This document shows, piece by piece, positions 33,125-43,161 of a DNA stretch of 64,000 bases. Positions within the stretch are counted from its first letter, which is position 1. Every line of letters begins with the position of its first letter. Below the pieces are notes generated by a model that saw only the letters and a list, made by a program, of their open reading frames with translations, was not told the DNA's origin and did not search any database. Position numbers and translations under genes: made by a program. The DNA is from Rachicladosporium sp. CCFEE 5018. Lineage: Eukaryota > Ascomycota > Dothideomycetes > Cladosporiales > Cladosporiaceae. The stretch lies in contig KZ111143.1 of the NCBI GenBank assembly GCA_002077045.2, positions 99,416 through 163,415 of the forward strand, given 5' to 3'.

Positions 33125-34035
33125 TCATCTCGGTCGATACTCGATCAGCCGCTGCGGCTCCCTCGTAGCCATCGCTCTCTGCTTCTCCCTCACCTCCTGT
33201 TTAGCGTTGATGCTGTATTTCTCCCGCTTGATCTCGTTGTAGAGCTCGCGATTCGACACCACGCCGTCGCCACCGAATAGCGCCATGTCGGTCTCCAGCC
33301 CCAAATTCGGCCGCAGCGCGAAGACCACACTTGTGCGGCCTTCTGGGTTGCCTACGACTCGGTGACAGCCTGCTATGAGTGCTCCCTGAGATAAGGCACG
33401 TAGCGTCTCACCTACAAGAATGCACGGCTTAGACGCAGGGATCCACATTGGAGGGTCTGCAGTCCAGTCTGCAACTTCCAGTCCAGCAGCACCACCGACG
33501 CAGAGAGTGAGGAGGCCGGTGTCTGTGTGCGGGTCTGCCATGCCGGTTGTGGGAAAGTAGTTGAACAGTCGCATCAGGGTGATGTGTCTTTCAGCTCTGT
33601 GTTCGCGGTCGGGAAGGTGAGGGTTCCGGTGACGAGGGAGTCCCATACGGAGTTATGACTGTCGCCCATACGGCTTATGTCGCACAGTATGCGGTAGAGA
33701 AGATCTGCGCTGCCATTCCAGACATATTCGGCATGTGTTTCTAGGGCTGAGTCTGAGTGCACACGACGGCGAAGGGTGATATACTCCTTCTCGCCTTCGA
33801 CGCGGTAGTAGCCATACTCTGTGCCTTGCTTCTTGGGATAGGCAGAGGTCTTCGCCGCTACGTTGGTGGCGAAGACACCACCTGTCGATGCTGACAGCTC
33901 CTTCAACCTGGCCTCAAGCTCGGCCGGCAGGTCGAGGAGGAGCCATCCATGCGTACACAGGTGTGCTAGTTGCTCGTGCCCTAGCAGTGGCGGCGGTCCT
34001 GCCGGCGATGCATAGCTGTCCCCGCCGTTGTCCAT
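33125..34035 (-). CDS. 2-oxoglutarate/Fe(II) oxygenase of the isopenicillin-N-synthase-like family, one apparent frameshift
   Basis: Single-exon gene of about 303 residues when repaired. The N-terminal part (LCTHGWLLLDLPAELEARLK) is the usual DIOX_N-like fold. The jelly-roll core shows HTD in ADPHTDTGLLTL (iron ligands His and Asp), the distal His in AGCHRVVGNP, and the 2-oxoglutarate-binding Arg-x-Ser in GRTSVVFALRP. Between these parts the frame breaks: ANTELK reads in one frame and RHITLMRLFNYFP in the next. One extra A in the AAA run (33589-33591 on the plus strand) rejoins them. Start at ATG 34035 (MDNGGDSY) is my choice; the frame is open further upstream, and the divergent eIF3k gene starts at 34201. 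The substrate is unknown. Confidence 0.78.
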
Positions 34036-34200
34036 GTAGCAAATGCAACGTCCATGTCCACCTTTTGATATGAGACGTTGGATGCTTGGCGCTAGCATCA
34101 CTTGCTGAAGTTCGACAAATTTGACCACCACCCACCAGTTCCACATCACGTCCGCCTCATCCACTCAAGTCTCACCACTCACCCCATACACCCCTTCAAC

Positions 34201-35142
34201 ATGGGCGTCGCCTTCGACTACTGCCCAGACCGGCCAGAGAACATCGACGCCATTCTCAACGGCCTCGACAGATACAATCCTGAGACGACGACAATCTTCC
34301 AAGAATACGTCGCCCAGCAGTGTGAGACGCAGACTTATGACTGCTACGCAAATCTAGCACTACTAAAACTGTAAGTCACCTTCATTTTTCATAGTACTTG
34401 CGACAGCCTACAGTGATGATCAATTTCAACGTTTCCTATTACCTGATGGGCCCTCAAAAGCCTGCTGATGTCGAAACTCATGTATTAGCTCTATCTGATA
34501 TACCCAACCCCCACACTACTCTATACGACCGTACCAGTCTCAAGACCTAGTGCTGACAAGACTGTCCGCAACAACAGCTACCAATTCAACCCCCACCTCT
34601 CCCACCCGGAAACAATAACCAACATCCTCACCAAATCCCTCACCGTCTTCCCCTCCCCGGACTTCAGCCTCGGCCTCGCCCTGCTCCCCCCAGCAGTCCT
34701 TTCAGCCGCGCAAGATCCCTCGAAACAAACGCCCTCCTCGACCTCCGGCCTCTCAGAAGCCGTAGCCACGCTGCTAAACCTACACAGAGCATTGACGAAT
34801 GCACGGTACACAGACTTCTGGTCCTCGCTAGAAGAAGACAGTACAGCCGACCTCGTTGCAGATGTGCAAGGTTTCGAAGAAATTCTGCGCGTCCGCATCG
34901 CAGTCGTAGTATCTCAATGCATGCAAGAAGTGTCCCGGGAAGTGCTAGAATCCTGGCTAAATGTCAGCGGAAGCAAATTCCAGGGCTTTGTGACGGAGGT
35001 GTGTGGCTGGAAAGTTGACGGGGAGAAGGTGCGCATACCGCTGAATAAGGAGAATGAGGCAAGGAGTTCGGTGGTGAGGGAGAGTGTGAGGTTTGAGCAG
35101 TTTGGAAGGATGGTGAAGAGGGCTTATGAGCAGCCTGCTTGA
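34201..35142 (+). CDS. Eukaryotic translation initiation factor 3 subunit K
   Basis: Small PCI/HAM-domain subunit of the eIF3 complex on the 40S ribosome. Exons are 34201-34370 and 34578-35142, 244 residues; the 207-base intron is much longer than its neighbours'. Landmarks are RPENIDAILNGLDRYNPETTTIFQEY at the start, ANLALLKLYQFNP across the splice, TNARYTDFWSSL, and the winged-helix C-terminus FGRMVKRAYEQ. Yeast lacks this subunit, but moulds keep it. Confidence 0.92.
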
Positions 35143-35369
35143 GTGAAACGTTTCCAAAGGCAACATAGGGAGTGGTACGGCATCATTGCAGCGAGGCGTT
35201 CCGGGTAGGGCTCCGGCAAAGAAGGGTGCCCAAGGCAGTATGCGAAGGAGAGCTTCGCACATGATGCAGCTCATTATGATGTATACATGAAGGCTCAGCG
35301 CGCAAAACGCAGCGCAAGCAATTCACCAGACAGGCGGCATTGGGGTCAACTGCCTGTGGGCTGGATACC

Positions 35370-36660
35370 TCATGTTCCCAATACCTCCCACTGCACCCCA
35401 ACCCACTCTTCCCTCCACGTCTCTTCATTTCCCTCAGCACAATCCCTCCCACAAACCCCCAACAGCACAGTTCCCCAATCCATGCCCTCAAACCCCTCCT
35501 CCTCCCTCTCCAACTCCACAATAGCCCCAGGTACAAGCTGCAGCTCAAACACCCTCTCACTACCACAACTCCCACAGCGCTTCATAGCCGCCGGCCAAGT
35601 CTTGCCGAGCCCATCGGTTTTACTGTACAGCAACGGCTGACCGCGGAAATGGTACCGTAGGACTTGCTCCGGGTTCTCAGCCAACCGATCAGAGAATTTC
35701 TGGAAAGTCTTGTCGGCTACGGATTCGAAGGCTGAGGCGTCGGCTTTGTTGCTGCTACTGCTACCTTGGCCTTCGGTCTCGGCGTCTAGTAGCCGGACGC
35801 CAGGAGGGAGGGCTGAGGGATCCGAAGATTTGGAGGGAGGGGTGATGTATTCTTTTTCGGCTGCTATGTGGGAGGAGGGGTAGGGAGTGGGGAAGTCTGA
35901 TTCGGAAGGCCAGGGGGTTGTGGGGGTTGGGGGTGGAGGAGGGCCGGCTGCTATGCGGGCTTTGGAGGCGAATGTGGCGGGGAGGTCGGCGGCGGGGTCT
36001 GCGGGTTCGGAGGCCTGAGTTGTGGCTGCGGGAGATGCGGCCGAGGGAGGCGTAGGCTTTGTGGCAGACTTTGGAGCGAACGGGTTACTGCCTCCGTCCG
36101 ATGCTGGTCCGGAAGCTGCGAAAGGGTTCGCGCTGCCGGAGCCACTCGCGGGCTTCGCCCCGAACAGAGACGCTCCCAGATCAGCCTTCGGATTGGACGA
36201 AACAGACTCGCTTTCCGTCGTGATTTGCGTGCTTTCGCTTGCTTTCGTCGCAGCAGCCGGCGTGACTTTCGTCCACCTGAACCCTCTGACGCTCCCTTCT
36301 CGCCTCCGACAAGCCTTCTGTCTGCAAGTAAAGAGATACACTTTCCTCTCATGACCAGGAAACTCCATAGGCAGCTCAGCGTCCAGTTGAAGGAGCGAAC
36401 TCATCGGCTTGGAGCAGACCTTGCATTTCGCGAAGTCGCCTGGTGGTGGGGCGGCATTCGAGGGCCATGTCTAAAATTGTGTTAGCTTTGGAAATCGCGG
36501 GTGGTGGGACCAATATCAGAATCACCGCATGGCCACCAAGTTGGCTGAAGTCATCGCCCGTGGGATCGGTAGAAGCGTAGCCAAGTGTCACGTCGGTCTC
36601 GTAATCATCGTATGTTTCGTCGTCGGAGTCGCTGTCGTAGTCGTTGGCGTTGGGTGGCAT
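35370..36660 (-). CDS. PDCD2/Tsr4-like protein
   Basis: Probable dedicated chaperone for ribosomal protein uS5 (Rps2) in 40S assembly, as shown for yeast Tsr4 and human PDCD2. Exons are complement(36526-36660, 35370-36470), 411 residues. The N-terminus has the acidic SDSDDETYDDYETDVTLGYA motif and a split zinc-ribbon (KCKVCSKPM..LFTCRQKACRRR). A long Ala/Pro/Ser-rich insert follows. The C-terminal PDCD2 domain has RYHFRGQPLLYS, CGSCGSERVFELQLVP and WGTVLLGVCGRDC. ATG 36660 is preferred over an upstream TTG. Convincing by motif order. Confidence 0.88.
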
Positions 36661-37033
36661 GGCGCTGTTGACAGCGAACAATGCAACCAAATCTGATGGA
36701 TCAAGCGTTCAAGGCGTATCGTCAGCCTGGCAATCTAACTGAACAATTCAGAAGATGCTAAATCGAGGACGTGAGAGTAGTATGCGAAGCGAGATGATGT
36801 TTGGTATGGAACACAGTCAAAGTTTCTGAGGTGAAGTCGAATGCCAAGCTTCGACTTTCGCGGGTGCTGGATTTGAGAGGCGAGTATGCATTATGTTCCA
36901 GCGGCCACACTCTCGACAGCTGTTCTACACTCAAGCTATAGCTGCAGAAGGTTAGAAGCAAGTCGTTTCCTGCCAGCCTTCGACTATTGCAGCAGCATGA
37001 AGTCCCCCTCGTGATCAGCGGCAAGGTAGACCA
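36661..37033. other. Intergenic region between Tsr4-like and ThrRS genes
   Basis: Leader of the Tsr4-like gene and 3' flank of the synthetase. Nothing else was seen. Confidence 0.35.
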
Positions 37034-39363
37034 TCACACCAACCGACTATCCAGCCTCCTCTCCCCTCTAAGACTCTTCCACATCTCCACCGCCCGATCA
37101 ACAGGAACCAACTCCCCCATCTTTTGCGTCTCAGGATCATCCCGATTCCGAATATTCACACTCCTGCCCTCCTTCTCCTGCTGACCCACAACACAAATGA
37201 AATTGTACTGGCTTAGCTGGCCCGTGCGAATCTTCTTCTGCATAGTATTCCCGCTCACATCTACATCGGCGTGGAAGCCTTCCTTCCGGAACAAAGTCTG
37301 CAAATCGAGGACGTAGTCGTTTGCGCTGACCATGACAGGAATGATGAGGATTTGGCGCGGCGAGAGCCAGAAGGGCCATTTGCCCGCGAAGTGCTCAGTC
37401 AGGATCGCGATGAAGCGTTCGAAGGAGCCGTAGATGGCGCGGTGGATCATCACTGGACGAGCGCAGCCGGGGGTGAGGGCGCGGCGGGTCTCGGGTTCTT
37501 TCGATTGGTGGACGTGGGGTGCGTTTGCCTCTGCTGAAGGGGCAGGGTGGATGGGGAGTTGCTTTTCTGCGGGTTTGGGTGCTTCCGTGGGCTTTTCAGC
37601 GGGCTTGCTGTCACCGTTTGTCTGGGCTTCGGGCCGCGCTTGAGCTTCCTCTTGTGTGCGGTACTCGAGATTGAATTGTTGAGGGAGTTGGAAGTCGAGC
37701 TGTATCGTAGCGCACTGGAACTCTCGCTTCAGGGCATCTGAGATTGTGATGTCGATCTTTGGACCGTAGAATGCGCCATCACCAGGGTTGAGCTCCCACT
37801 GCGTACCCGTCTCGGCCTTGAACTCGTCCAGCGCCACGGTCAGCTTAGCCTCAGCCCTATCCCACGTCTCGACATCACCAAGATGGTTGTCTGGCCTTGT
37901 GGATAGCTTCATCTTGAACGTGAAGCCGAACAAGCCGTACACGTCTTTCAGGAAGTCAAACAGCAACTTGATCTCCGATCCGACCTGCGCTTCCGTGCAG
38001 AAGACGTGTGTATCGTCCTGCATGAAGCGTCGCACGCGCGTCATGCCTGTCAGTGCTCCCGATGCCTCGTTACGGTGCAGAACGCCGAAGTCCGCGATCC
38101 GCATTGGCAGTTCGCGATAGCTGCGCTCACGGTGGCCAAACAACAAGCAATGCCCTGGACAATTCATCGGCTTGAGGGCCCACTGGTCCTTCTCGACGTC
38201 GAACGTGAACATATCGTCCTTGTAGTGCTGCCAGTGACCTGACTGCTTCCACAGTGCCGAGTTGTACATATTTGGCGAGTTGACCTCTTGGTAGCCTCGA
38301 TTCCAGTACTCCTCACGCAGGAATGACTGTAATGCGTTGTAGATGATCATGCCATGTGGGAGAAAGAAGGCAGAGCCGGGCGACATCTCGTGGAAGAAAA
38401 AGAGCTCCTGCTCTTGACCAATCTTGCGATGGTCGCGCTTTGCAGCCTCCTCGAGCATGTGCTTGTGTTCATCGAGTGCCTGCCACACTGTCAGTCCGAA
38501 TTATTCATGAGACATACGACAAGCCTCACCTTCTTGTCGGGGAACGATACGCCATACACTCGCTGCAAGCTGTCGTTCTTCGCATCACCCAGAAAGTAAC
38601 TCGCCGAATTCTTCATAATCTCAAACGCCTTGATCCTTCCCGTATGAGGCACATGCGGTCCTCTACACAGATCGATCAAAGGTCCACACCGATACACCGT
38701 CGTCCTCGTCCCGTCGGCAATCTTGTCATTGATGATATGCTTCTTGTACTTATTGTACGAGAACATCTCCAACAGGTCCTCCTTACTCAGCTCCAGTCGC
38801 TCGAAAGGCTGCTTCTCCTTGATCGCCTTCTCAGCGATCTGCTTCAGCGGCTTGTGGTCTGCAGCTGTGATCGCCGCCTGCTCGGGCAAAGCCATCTCAT
38901 AGTAAAACCCGTCTGTCGTCGGAGGGCCAATGCATAGCGAGCAGCCGAATCGCTTCTCTGCGGCCTCGCCGAGAATATGAGCACTGCTATGCCAGAAGAC
39001 CTTCTTGCCCTCCTCGTGCTCGAAGTCGAGGAACTCGAGTTTGCAGCTCCCCTCCAGCGGTCGCTCCAAGTCCCACAGCTCCCCATTGACTCTCGAAATG
39101 ACTGTGCGCTCTGACAAGCTTTTCGAGATTGCTCGCACGATCTGCGCCGGTGTAGTCTCCCATGACTTGCCCTGCTGCGACTTGCCATCTCCAAGCGTGA
39201 TCTCAATGTCCTCGCGTGGCTGCTTGGCGACCCATTCCTCTCGCTCAGCTTTGCGTTTGTCGAAGAGTGCGTTTCGTGTGGCAAAGTAGTCTGGCGGGGG
39301 AGACAGCTCTAGTGGTCGGTTGTCGCCCTCCTCTGCCTGCTTCTTGCCAGCTTTGGGCGCCAT
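37034..39363 (-). CDS. THS1: Threonyl-tRNA synthetase (complete copy)
   Basis: Class II synthetase charging tRNA-Thr. Exons are complement(38530-39363, 37034-38479), 759 residues; the 50-base intron joins SFPDKK to ALDEHKHML. Order: basic N-terminus, TGS domain (DIEITLGDGKSQQG), second additional/editing domain with the HxxxH motif HSSAHILG, then the catalytic core with motif 2 LHRNEASGALTGMTRVRRFMQDD and motif 3 RPVMIHRAIYGSFERF, and the anticodon-binding domain. A Pro/Ala/Glu-rich insert of about 55 residues separates FNLEYRT from motif 3; comparable inserts occur in other mould enzymes. The 5' 180 codons recur at 49375-49913. Confidence 0.95.
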
Positions 39364-39728
39364 GATTGTGTGTGATCGAGGAAAGTTGAACGCAATGCGC
39401 TGAAATGGGAGGCGTTTTATACAGAGCGTTCGATGAGTCAGGAGCGTACGGACGAGCATGCAGTCACAGTGTGGCAAGGAAGGAGCGACTGTGTGAGTGA
39501 ATTGTGCAGCTTCAATGCAACATTTCAGGACCGACTCCCTCCGTGACTCCCAAACTTTGACACAACGCGAGGTGTGTGGGGAGAGCTGAAGCAGCACGAA
39601 TGGCCAACCGTAGACTGCACAGCTGGATGGCATGTGCAACTTGATGCCTTGCATAAGTGACTTGCTTACTCTTCGAACAATCGTAACGATGTAGACACAA
39701 TACCATAGATGACTCGACAGTCATAATC
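39364..39728. promoter_or_regulatory. Divergent promoter ThrRS / prenylcysteine lyase-like, copy 1
   Basis: Shared upstream region of two outward-facing genes, highly conserved with 49914-50278. No further signal is named. Confidence 0.4.
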
Positions 39729-41338
39729 ATGCGTACCTCGTGGTGGAAGTCGGTCATTGTATGGCAATTTGCTGACTTCACTCGTGGTGGTCAGGTCGTC
39801 CTACAAGATGATCGGCACCAGGCTGCTCGACCACGCAATGTGGCGATCATAGGTAGGGCACATGCATTGGAAACTCCAATATAATAAGCTGTTGACCTCA
39901 GTCAGGGGCCGGAGCTGCAGGAGCATCCTCAGCCTACCATCTCGCCCAATATGCCGCGGCAGTAGGCATCCCAGTCAACATCACCATCTTCGAACGGAAC
40001 GACTACGTCGGGGGCCGAACGACAACAGTCAACGCCTACAACTCTTCTGAGCACCCAATTGAGCTCGGAGGGAGCATCTTCATCGAAAAGAACCGGATCC
40101 TCTTCGAAGCAGCCAAAGCATTCAACCTGACCACCTCCTCGGCAAGCCTATCGAGTCGGTCTTCAGATATCCCTGGTGCAGCCCTTGGTATCTGGGACGG
40201 TGAGCAATTCGTCGTCACTCAGAACAACGAAGGCAGTTGGTGGGACACCGCCAAACTACTGTACAAGTACGGTCTCGCTCCAATCCGGACTCTCCGCCTC
40301 ATGCGAGCGACGACAGAGAAATTCTTCCAGATGTACGACGCACCCATCTTCCCCTTCATCTCCCTCACACAAGCAGCTTCAGATGTCGGACTACTCGCCG
40401 TAACGTCCGCGACGGGTGAACAGTTCCTACGAGAAAGCAACATCGGCCGCTTTTTCGCGAGAGAAATTATCCAGGCCAGCACGCGCGTCAACTACGCCCA
40501 GAACCTCGACCACATTCACGCTCTCGAGACGATGGTGTGTATGGCCGTAGAAGGCGCCATGGCAGTGGAAGGCGGGAATTGGCAGATTTTCGACCGCATG
40601 ATTGAGGAGTCAAAAGCCACACTGCTCCTGAACACGCCGGTCAAAGCCCTCGACCACGACGCCTCGAGTGGCACCTACACCCTCCATGCAGGCTCCGACT
40701 CCAACCAAAACTTCAGTACCCTTATCCTCGCCCACCCATTCCAGTACTCATCCCTTTCCCCCTTGCCTGCCACCATCCACACCCCAGCGGAGATCGACTA
40801 CGTGACCCTGCACGTCACGCTCTTCACCTCCCCGCGCCTCCTCTCGCCGCTCTTCTTCGGCCTCGCGCCCGATAAGCCAGCGCCGCACGCAGTCCTCACA
40901 ACACTACCAGAAGGCGAACACGCGCCCGACCGGAAGACAGTGGGAACTCCGGGCTTCTACTCCGTTTCCCTGCTCCGCCAGGTCACCAGCCCCACCACAG
41001 GCGCCTCAGAATTCGCGTATAAGATCTTCTCTCCCGCGCCCCCTACGCCAGCGTTCATCGCGCGACTTCTGGGCGTGCAGCTTACGGCTTCAGGCGAGTT
41101 GAAGCCAGAGGACGTGACGTGGCTGTATCGGAAGGAATGGCAGAGCTATCCTTATGAGGTGCCGCGGCGGCAGTTCGAGATGATTAGTCTGGGTGAGGGA
41201 GCGTGGTATACGGCTGGGATTGAAAGTTTCGTGAGCACGATGGAAACATCAGCGCTCATGGGAAAGAATGTGGCGAGGTTAGTTGTGGACCAGTGGATCG
41301 CTGAGGGAAAGGGAATGCGAGGCCATCACGAAGTATGA
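39729..41338 (+). CDS. Prenylcysteine oxidase/lyase-like flavoprotein, copy 1
   Basis: FAD-dependent thioether oxidase family that releases free cysteine from farnesyl- or geranylgeranyl-cysteine after breakdown of prenylated proteins. Exons are 39729-39852 and 39906-41338, 518 residues. The intron (acceptor GTCAG at 39905) joins NVAIIG to GAGAAGASSAYHLA, forming the dinucleotide-binding GxGxxG. FERNDYVGGRTTTVNAY follows, then the Prenylcys_lyase domain (RVNYAQNLDHIHALETMVCMAVEG). The C-terminal FAD-contact region is WYTAGIESFVSTMETSALMGKNVA. The start is set by the only in-frame ATG before the Rossmann motif; the signal peptide of animal homologues is not evident. Confidence 0.86.
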
Positions 41339-41423
41339 TCTAATTAACATATCACGATTCTCATGTTACACATCGCCCTCGTCATCGCCTAAGACGTAGC
41401 CTAGCGTATCATCATCATGGCCA

Positions 41424-42869
41424 TCAATCCGCCTTCCAATGTTGCCCTCCACCTCGTCTCCAAAGCCACACCGCTTCCGTAGCATAAGCCTTAGCACTTA
41501 CATGTCTTCCCCCATCGATCCCTTGCCCGCTACTCTCACTCACCAGCGTCTCGATCACCCGTTCCTTAGCCACTTCCCTCCACAACCCTCGAGCCAACTC
41601 TCCCATAGTCTCCTCGGCGCCTACAGTCTCTGCCCCAGCTTCAGCCGGGTCGCCGAACTCGCCTACACCTAACCGGTAAAGTAGCCGGCCGAGCGTTTGA
41701 AAGGCTATGGCGCGTTGAGCAGGATACGTAGAGCGAGACAGAATAGCCAGCTCGGGGATCGTGTACCCCGCTGCCTCCGGCTCCAAGCCATGGTGGTGTA
41801 GGCCTGCTGATACGGGGATGCTGGCTGAGGTTTTGGGCGGTAGGAGAGCGCCTGTGAAGTTGAAGCGGAGGGCTCCTGTGGACAGGGCAGAGGCGGATGA
41901 GAGGTAGGAGTTTGGTGCAGGGGACGTGGAGGACTGCATCCAGGCTAGTTTTGAGGGGTCTGAGGGGAGGGTGGGAAAGTATTTGGAGTGCAGGTCTGTT
42001 AAGAAGGTGGCGGAGGAAGGGTCGAGATCTGGCGGTGTCGAGGGGCGGGGAAAGTGGACGGAGGTTATTGTTGGGTCGTCTGTGCTAAGATTTTGGGAGT
42101 CGCTAGAATCATGGAGTTGGGTGGGTGTTCCATCTTGGTCGTCATCATGATGATCCGGAGGATGTTTGGGATTCGCATGTGCTGTAGACGACTCCTCGGG
42201 CGCGTCGAATGTGACTCTCTTCGCTTTCGTGGACTTAGCTGCACCTAATTCCTTGACCATAGGCTGTTGTGGTCCATCGAAAGAGTCAAGAGCAGTCGCG
42301 CCACTGTCGATATTCGCTCTTCGAAGCAAGCTTTGCAATACATCCGGGTTCATCGATCCCAGGATCTCCTGCCGCGCTTCCTCGATCTCAGCTTCGGACA
42401 TACCAGCGAGAACATCTCGGTTCTGTCGATCGATCGAAGCCTTCTCCGGATCAAGTGGCGTCCTGTCTTGCGCGTTGCTGATCGATCTGGGTTGTGCATG
42501 ATCATGATTTGTTGTTGTGTTTGAGACTATCGAGGCCTGAACATCTTGCTTCCGCTTGAAGCGACTCTGGCCCTGTCGTTTGCCATGTTCAGGAAAGCCT
42601 GATGTGCTTTTCACGACGGGAGCTGCAATGGGTTTCGGTGTTGCTGGCTTTCGCTCCAGAACATCTCCCACGAAAGCGACGACCGATGGCTTTGAGGGCT
42701 CTTTGAAGGACAATTCGTCCTGATCCAGATCAATCTCGAAACGCTCGCCTCTGATCATTTTGACTACTGGATAATCTGAAGGGTATGTTGTCGCAATGAT
42801 GGCTGCGGACCAATCAGATGCCGTGTCGAGAAGTGAATCTTGATACAGTGACTTTTGGCAGGCTGTCAT
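41424..42869 (-). CDS. RPAP1-like RNA polymerase II-associated protein, copy 1
   Basis: Single-exon protein of 481 residues. The N-terminal RPAP1_N-like region holds RQNRDVLAGMSEAEIEEARQEILGSMNPDVLQSLLRR. The C-terminal RPAP1_C-like region holds LRFNFTGALLPP followed by helical LAILSRSTYPAQRAIAFQTLGRLLYRLG. Family members help assemble or import RNA polymerase II. The natural start may be the internal ATG at 42758 (MIRGERFEIDL), which resembles the family's usual N-terminus. The middle is low-complexity. Divergent from the RRM gene (292 bases). Confidence 0.83.
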   Translation of the reverse strand: MTACQKSLYQDSLLDTASDWSAAIIATTYPSDYPVVKMIRGERFEIDLDQDELSFKEPSKPSVVAFVGDVLERKPATPKPIAAPVVKSTSGFPEHGKRQGQSRFKRKQDVQASIVSNTTTNHDHAQPRSISNAQDRTPLDPEKASIDRQNRDVLAGMSEAEIEEARQEILGSMNPDVLQSLLRRANIDSGATALDSFDGPQQPMVKELGAAKSTKAKRVTFDAPEESSTAHANPKHPPDHHDDDQDGTPTQLHDSSDSQNLSTDDPTITSVHFPRPSTPPDLDPSSATFLTDLHSKYFPTLPSDPSKLAWMQSSTSPAPNSYLSSASALSTGALRFNFTGALLPPKTSASIPVSAGLHHHGLEPEAAGYTIPELAILSRSTYPAQRAIAFQTLGRLLYRLGVGEFGDPAEAGAETVGAEETMGELARGLWREVAKERVIETLVSESSGQGIDGGRHVSAKAYATEAVWLWRRGGGQHWKAD

Positions 42870-43161
42870 ATTTGCTCGGCAGCTCGCGAAGAGTCAAGAT
42901 GCGATTCCAGCTTCTTTCATCGCTCCTTCACTCTGTCCATCACCGATATATCATCGTCGCAACTCCCCATCGCACACTCACACTGGTCGCAATATATCCC
43001 ACTGCCACTCCAATTGACGACACTTATAGTGAGACCTGCCCACAAGTCTCTCACCCACATCTGATCGCACGCCTTCACCAAAACCACATCATCCCCTTCT
43101 GCCCGATCTTGCCATCACTTCCTTCACTTCTCCCATCGCGCAATAGCGCGCACATGATCTC
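42870..43161. promoter_or_regulatory. Divergent promoter RPAP1-like / Nab3-like, copy 1
   Basis: 292-base stretch between outward-facing starts. Copy 2 (53420-53702) is nine bases shorter. Confidence 0.4.
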
